From an uncultured Clostridia bacterium (GTDB lineage: Bacteria > Bacillota > Clostridia > Lachnospirales > Lachnospiraceae), in contig CAMYZE010000010.1 in assembly GCA_947303805.1 (NCBI GenBank), positions 1 through 64,000 of the forward strand: DNA of 64,000 nt. The letters are read 5' to 3'. Positions within the stretch are counted from its first letter, which is position 1, and each line of letters opens with the position of its first letter. This document shows, piece by piece, positions 20,301 through 26,300 of this stretch. A model generated the notes under the pieces. The model was not told the origin of the DNA. It saw nothing but the letters and a program-made list of their open reading frames with translations, and searched no databases. A program made the translations under genes and the position numbers.

Positions 20301-23300
20301 AGTCATCGGTATATCCAAGCACATGGCTACTGTCAAAGTTCTCTGCTATGATACCTCTGCCAGTACCAAAAAACTCACTCGTCTCATCTGCATAGTTATA
20401 AGCTATAGTAAGTTTAGATTCTGATGCTCTAAAACTTGTGCCAGTCATCTTAAATGTAGTAGGCATATTATTAGATGTTTTATAATCAGTGTTATTTCCA
20501 GCATCGTAGACTTGATAACAATACTTATTATATTTAGAATCAGCGCATGTATTGTTATATACATTTATAGTTCCGTTTCCAAGTGTGAAATCACCCGCTG
20601 TCTTAGATTTAAATATGCCAGTAAAAAATCTATTTGGATATTTAATACTTGTGAGATCATTTGTAACAGTATTGTTAGTTATCTCTATGTCGCCATTATT
20701 ATATACATTTGTATTATCGCCAAGATATAGACAAGATAATGCTTTATACTGCTTACTTGCTTGGTTAGCCATGCTACAATTAGATATTTTCAGTTTAGCA
20801 TTTTCATTTATTGTAAAATTAGTATTGTATAAAGATATAATATTTTGCGACCAAACTCTACCACTAACACTATTATTAAAGCTTAATTCTCCATCGTGTA
20901 TAGTTATATTTGTATTTCCACTAAGGTTAGAACGAGTTGCAGAAAATGCAGCATTACCGATATTATATACATCAAAATTATTTATTCTATTAACTCCATA
21001 GAAATTTAAATCAACATTATTGTTTAATGACAATATAGAATGGCGACAGTCCACAGTCTTAAAGAGAGTATTTTTAATATATACCTTCTTGCCATAATGA
21101 TTTTCAGGACTGTCATCGCCTATAGATGCAAGGCTTTTTACTTTAATATTATTTGCATAAACATTTTCCATGGCAAGATATGAATCCATAGCCGTCATGT
21201 CATTTTTAATATCGATATAGTTACAGTCATAAGCACTTTGAGTGTCATACGCAGGAGGTGCCCAAGTAAATTCTACATTACTGAATACTTTTTTATTCGT
21301 ACTAGTGCCTGTATGTAAAAGCAATGTATTAATTTTTAAATTATATACTGGTAAATCGTCAGTGCTCTGTGTATCGTCTTTTATACCATACACATATGCA
21401 TCTACATTTCTAAATGTCCTATGATCTTCTGCTGTAACTGGGTCAGTATAATCATATACAAAACCAGACTGTATAGTAGATTGATTTGTGCTACAGTTAC
21501 AAATAACTATCTTAGCATCTGTATTTCCAAATCTTGCATTTTTTAAACTATGACCATTTAAGCAAATATACAAATCACTTGTTGGGCTTATAAATCTCCT
21601 TGTCTGCAAATCAAAATCTTCTGTCAAGACATATCGACCGCCCTTCTTTATCTTACTTATATTTGTATCTGTGTCATCTACAAAAATCTCATAGCCTATA
21701 GTTTTAGTATGTTGTCCTATCGCATCTAAAGTGTGCTGGCAATCTCCAGTTACTCCACACTCTTTGTGGAAGTGATCTATAGGGAACATTTTTACTACTG
21801 TTCCTTCAAGTTTAAGTTGTCCACCAGCTACAGAAGGAGTTGTAGGCATCTGCACCTTAAATACATCTCCATAGTAAAGTTCGCTAAAGCTACTTACACA
21901 TTCTTCTTTCCATTGATTATATACATTTCCACTGTAAATAAATTCATCATCCTCATAATTATAAATCGCAAAATTGAATTTAGAGTTTGCATCAAGTTTA
22001 GTACTTGGGCTCTGAGTGAAAACATACATACTTGAGGTTCTAGTACTACCCTCATTACCTTTACCTATATCAAAAACTTGATGTCTATCATAGCCTTCTT
22101 GATTAAAATCAGTAATCTTAGTATATCCATCATCTTTATAAGAATAATTATCTTTAACTATGATTTTTCCATTACCGAAGTCTATATTTTTTTGAGCGCC
22201 ACTTGTGCTACCATCATAATCATAAAAAGCGAATATACGATTAGCATTATTTGTAGTCGCACAATTAATTATTTTGTTGTCAGTGACTGACAGATCACCA
22301 TATAGACGAGACCAAACAGTAGGTTCAACTTTTACTACAGTAGTGACATCGTCACTTTTTCTTATAACTTTATTGTTACTTATAGTTAATTTTGTATTTT
22401 CAGTGATATAAAATTCTGTTTGAGAAGCGCCTGTTAGATTCAATGTTTCTTGACCACTTGAACAATCGTGGATATTTAACTCACCATCAGCAACTATTAA
22501 ATATTTAGCACGTAAAATATTTCCATGTGCTACATTCATATCATGAATATCAACTTTTCCATAAGTTTTAAGTTTAGTCTCATCACGCCAACCATCAAAA
22601 ACTAATGGTGTAGCATCTGCCAGGGTGGTATTATAAGAGCCGAAATTGCAAATCTCTACATCTTTTAGTTTCATATCTAAGCTTGGCACACGAGCACCTC
22701 CATCTGCAGTTGAAGTAGATACAAAAGTTTTGGAATTGTTGCTTCCTGCAATAAATCCATCTACATATCCATTTTCAATACTTACATGACTGTCCCAACT
22801 TATATGAATAAATTTTGAATTATCACCAGAATCTGCTGAAGTTATATTAACACCATACATATGTAAGTGACTTGAAGTCCAGATAACTCGGAAAAAGTCA
22901 TTTGCCTTAATTTTTAAATTTGATGCTGAAGCAGTAGTACCTTGTCCAGATACATAATTCTTAGTAACTCCATATACATTGGCACTAATATCATAAAATG
23001 TTTGTCTATTTGAATCTATAGTAGCCTCTTGATCTAAACAGTTTGTTATATTAATTATTTTACCAGTACTATTACCATTTGACCTAAAATTTACATTCCT
23101 AAGGACATGACCATTTAAACATAAATTTATGACAGAATTTATATACATTGCTGTAGAATAATCAGTAATAGTTATATCACTTGAAAGCACATAATTCTTT
23201 GGTGAGTATGATGCCATCAAATTTATAAATTCAGATTGAGTTATGTCAGGACTAAGAAATTCAAAAGTAATTCCATTATCATGAGATGCTATCTGAGTAT

Positions 23301-26300
23301 GTTGACATGCTTCATTTGCAGCCACACCACAAACTTTATGATAATGTTTATTGATATAAACTCTCGCACCACTTAAAAGAACACTTGATCCAAGTCTTCT
23401 ACCACCAAAGCTATAGATATCTGGCACAAATGTATTTTTATAATTAGCTGATGTAAATTCTTTTACATACTCATCAGACCACTGTGAGAATACCGTTCCC
23501 TTGCAATTAGCATTGTCAAAGCCGAATCTTATTAAAGAATTTTTAGCATCCAATTTCTTACCATCCGTCACTCTAAAGATACTGTAGATTGGATCATCTT
23601 CCATAACAGATATGATGCCATTAATTTTGTGAGCAGGGTAATTATCAAAATCAGTCCACTCAGTAGTAGCAGCTACATCACTATAAGATTTATTATTATC
23701 AATGTAAATTATAGAATTTCCCACATTTATAGGTGTGGTTGCAGAATTATATTTTATGAGGATGACATCTCCGACTGCATTTTCAGTAGTACAATCTACA
23801 AGTTTATTGTTTGTCAAATATAAGTTACCATATACATTGAAATTATTTACTATATCAATAAGTGAATATGTGCTATTATGTCTATATATTTTGTTGTTAT
23901 CCACATAGAAACTTGCACCTTCAGCAATAGTGAAATTCTTTCCAGAGTTAATAAGTGGATTATATCCATCTACAGTGTTATTTCTAATATAAAGACTACC
24001 TGAATTTATTGTTAATTCGCCTCCAGGTTCATCATTACTAATATTGAATATTTCACCATACATATTGTTGTTGTCTATGTAATTGTCTGCTTCGAATAAT
24101 AACCTGTTTCTATTTCTAAGATTGAAAAATTTTGACTTTTCGTTGATATTAAGTGCTGTCTTACTAATAGATGCAATAGTTACATTCTTAAAATAGTTGT
24201 TTATTACATTTGTATTGTCGCCTATTAATTCAAATAAATATCCCTGTTTGTTGCCCCAGTTCATATCTCCCACATATACATCTTCTACATATATGTCATC
24301 ATTTGATTCAACATGGAACATAGGATATGAAGTATTATATAAAGTATTACTTACCCTTATATCTGTCTTATATAAACTAAACTCATCTTGACTCATATCA
24401 TAATATACATGATGGCTATTGATATTTATATTATTAACTTCCAGATCATCATAAGCTGAACCATAGACTTCCAAGTCTAGATTTTTAAACATAGGATATT
24501 CATTTTCTTGTACTAATGTCTTTACAGGGAATGTCATATTTGCAGTAGTAAACTTACAATTAGTTATTACTAGATGAGAATTATTACCACCATTAAAACT
24601 TACACCGCTAAGACTGTGACCATTTAAGCATAAATACAAATCAACATTTTCATTCACTTGTAGTAATTCATTGTCATCAAGTTCTATATTATCCATCAAA
24701 TAATAAGCTCCGCCTGTGTTGCCTATATTTCTCAAATCTGTAAGACTCGTCACAGCTACATATGAATATGTGGCAGTGTGCCTAGTGCCATATGTATGGG
24801 TACAAGGACTACCCTCTGGATTTCCGCAAGCAGTATGTTCGTGAAATAATCCAAGCGACAAAGTAACATTTGTTAAATTTCTATTCATATATACATCTTG
24901 GAATTGTCTAGCAGTATCGCCATCATAATAATCAACTATTATGCTTTTATTAAATGCGGCAGTATCTATATTCTTTATATGACTTGCATCATAAGGGGCA
25001 AGTACATTACCAGTTACATTTTCAAATGCTATATAGAAGTTTACTTTTGACATATCAAGTAAATATCCATCAAGTACAGTAAACACTGTATCCTCAGTAC
25101 TGCTATCATCAATAGTAGAATAAACTTGATACAAATATTGATTTGGATATGTAGTAAAATCTGTAAACTCTGTAACTCCATCATCAGTATAGTTCTTATT
25201 TCCCTTAACTGTTACTGAAGATGAACCGATATTAATTGTTTTGTTGTTTCCATTTAATGCTGAGAGTCCAACACCCAAACCAAGATCCGTGTTAGCATTT
25301 ATAACTTTATTGTCAACTATTTCAAGTTCACCATAGATGTTGGCTTCTCCATTTGTATAAGTGCTATCAGTATTATTTAATGATAGTATGCTTTGATAAT
25401 CAGAAGTACTACGAGGAAGTTTATTGTAAGCAATATGCAGACCGCCATCCTCTGCTACATTTAAATTAGTAATTTGTATAAGATTTTTTGTATCAAGTGT
25501 AGCATCTTCTATATAAGAGTTGTGCATGATGAGTGTGTCACCATTTTCAAATTTAACTAAACTATTAGTGCCACTTGTCTCTGCATGATATATAATCTTG
25601 TCAGCGACAGTATTATTTGAGATTATATTTTCTCCCTTAAATGTCAAATCAATACCATCAAGATATACCAATCTATGTTTAAGTTCATTCTCTATAAAGG
25701 CTGTGTCTTTTATATTTACAACTGAGCGGTGTGACATATCTCCTTCAAGTTGAAGCATAGCAGTCTTTTCAAACGCAACTGGTGATGGATAGTTATAGTG
25801 AACTTTAAAATCTTCAAAATTACATTTTTCTATATACACAGTCTGAGATTTTTCATTTGATGTCTTAATCTCTATAGGAGAACCTGATGCAGTAGTTTCA
25901 TCATAATTTCCCACAAAATCAATATTGAAGAGTGCTAAAATATCATCTGGCTTAGTTCCAGAAGTTGCAGTATCCATATGTGCAAAATAAATCTGATTGA
26001 CATTTGCTACTAAATTAGTGCCACTGCCATCTTCTAAATCAACACCAAATACATTATATGAAACATTTGATGCGAGATATGACCCACGACCATCTACTCC
26101 ATCTCCTCTATTGTTCTTCAAATAAGATTTAGTATCTATAGAACAATTGCAAATATATACATGCTTATCTAAATTAGTTGAAGTGAACTCATAATTTTCT
26201 AAAGTGTAGCCGTCGAGACAAAGATATAAATCGTTTTGCAACTCTAATTTAGTAGGCGAAGTACTTTCATTTGCAACATTTTCCAACAAATAATAATATC